Shown in pieces: positions 63,709 to 64,000 of a DNA stretch of 64,000 nt. The DNA lies in assembly GCA_017411715.1 (NCBI GenBank), contig JAFQPO010000014.1, positions 110,258 through 174,257 of the forward strand, given 5' to 3'. Below the pieces are notes generated by a model, which did not search any database, was not told the origin of the DNA, and saw nothing but the letters and a program-made list of their open reading frames with translations. The translations under genes were made by a program, and so were the position numbers. Source of the stretch: Bacilli bacterium (lineage in GTDB: Bacteria > Bacillota_I > Bacilli_A > ML615J-28 > CAG-313). The stretch's first letter is position 1; every line of letters begins with the position of its first letter.

Positions 63709-63737
63709 TTGCAAAATATTTCAAATTATGATATACT
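63709..63737 (+). promoter_or_regulatory. Promoter of mutS
   Basis: TTGCAA at 63709-63714 and TATACT at 63732-63737, spaced 17. Confidence 0.8.
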
Positions 63738-63754
63738 AAATATTGGTGATAATT

Positions 63755-64000
63755 ATGTATGAAAAAATAGATAAAAATTTATATACGCCAATGATGCGTC
63801 AATATTTAACAATCAAAGAAAACTATCCTGACACTTTAGTTTTTTTCAGACTTGGTGATTTCTATGAAATGTTTTTTAACGATGCACTAGTCGCAAGTAA
63901 AGAACTAGAAATTGTTTTAACAAGCCGTGATGCGGGTGTTCAAAATGAAAGAGTTCCTATGTGCGGTGTACCTCACCACGCAGTTAATAGTTACATTGAA
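63755..64000 (+). CDS. mutS: DNA mismatch repair protein MutS, N-terminal part (runs off window)
   Basis: 82 codons from ATG 63755 (RBS TTGGTGATAAT) to the window edge. [20 protein letters not shown] then [20 protein letters not shown] is the mismatch-binding domain, with the Phe-x-Glu motif (DFYEMF). The rest of the gene is outside. Confidence 0.97.
   Translation, partial: MYEKIDKNLYTPMMRQYLTIKENYPDTLVFFRLGDFYEMFFNDALVASKELEIVLTSRDAGVQNERVPMCGVPHHAVNSYIE

Noticed and set aside
1..64000. Mycoplasma-type genetic code (TGA as Trp)
   Set aside because: TGA ends genes at 11566 and 57304, and Trp is TGG throughout.

Overview
The window is a contiguous piece of a low-GC (roughly 30% by eye) bacterial chromosome of Bacilli type with a cell wall and the standard code: TGA ends genes (stops at 11566 and 57304) and Trp is TGG. 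Gene content and order (alaS-ruvX-DUF1292; engB next to a SpoVID/YsxE-like pair; valS-folC-radC-spoIVFA/FB-rplU-prp-rpmA-obg) match condensed Bacillus chromosomal blocks. T-box leaders, an L27 with a cleavable N-terminus plus its protease Prp, and a type B RNase P RNA agree. I would place it among Erysipelotrichales, RF39/RFN20-like or other gut-type Bacilli, but the sequence alone does not settle the family. I see no tRNA, rRNA, insertion sequence, prophage or CRISPR array.

Layout. 1-5160: end of an AI-2E-family transporter, then two paralogous six-TM envelope proteins with acidic linkers, a YjbR-like domain and TolA-like charged tails. 5165-9000: T-box-alaS, ruvX and a DUF1292 protein with a Cys/His-rich tail. 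9054-11208 (minus): mrp and tmcAL. 11279-13189: a thioredoxin-fold protein without CXXC and a polytopic LuxR-type regulator. 13350-19191: an eight-gene type IV pilus/competence pseudopilus operon. 19287-24931: secreted phosphodiester glycosidase, aroA, PopT-like (DUF368) transporter and a CofE-like ligase. 25086-33913: truB-ribF, rpsO, pnp, rnpB, engB, SpoVID/YsxE-like pair, DUF177-rpmF, rsmH. 33949-43671: accessory cargo splitting the cell-wall cluster (aldose epimerase, ABC-F gene with an in-frame stop, SASA esterase, a decayed lipoprotein gene, an acyltransferase, a membrane protein, a SpoVD/PBP2-type transpeptidase, a GH5 lipoprotein). 43820-47436: murE-mraY-murD. 47510-51101: a GltD-like oxidoreductase fused to a NadD-like adenylyltransferase, overlapping nadE. 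51143-64000: T-box-valS-folC, radC, SpoIVFA/SpoIVFB-like pair, trx, ppdK, rplU-prp-rpmA, obg, an ECF S component and the start of mutS.

How the genes work together. Peptidoglycan synthesis (murE, mraY, murD, PBP, PopT-like C55-P transporter), translation (two tRNA synthetases under T-boxes, L21, L27, L32, S15, TmcAL, RsmH, Obg, EngB), RNA turnover (PNPase, RNase P) and NAD biosynthesis (NadD-like plus NadE) form the core. The sporulation-related genes suggest an endospore former or a recent descendant of one. The most unusual points are the oxidoreductase-NadD fusion beside a NadE whose glutaminase Cys is Gly, the paired envelope proteins with a 72-bp coding repeat, the Cys/His-rich DUF1292 tail, and the pilus operon with a PilM-like gene behind a membrane LuxR regulator.
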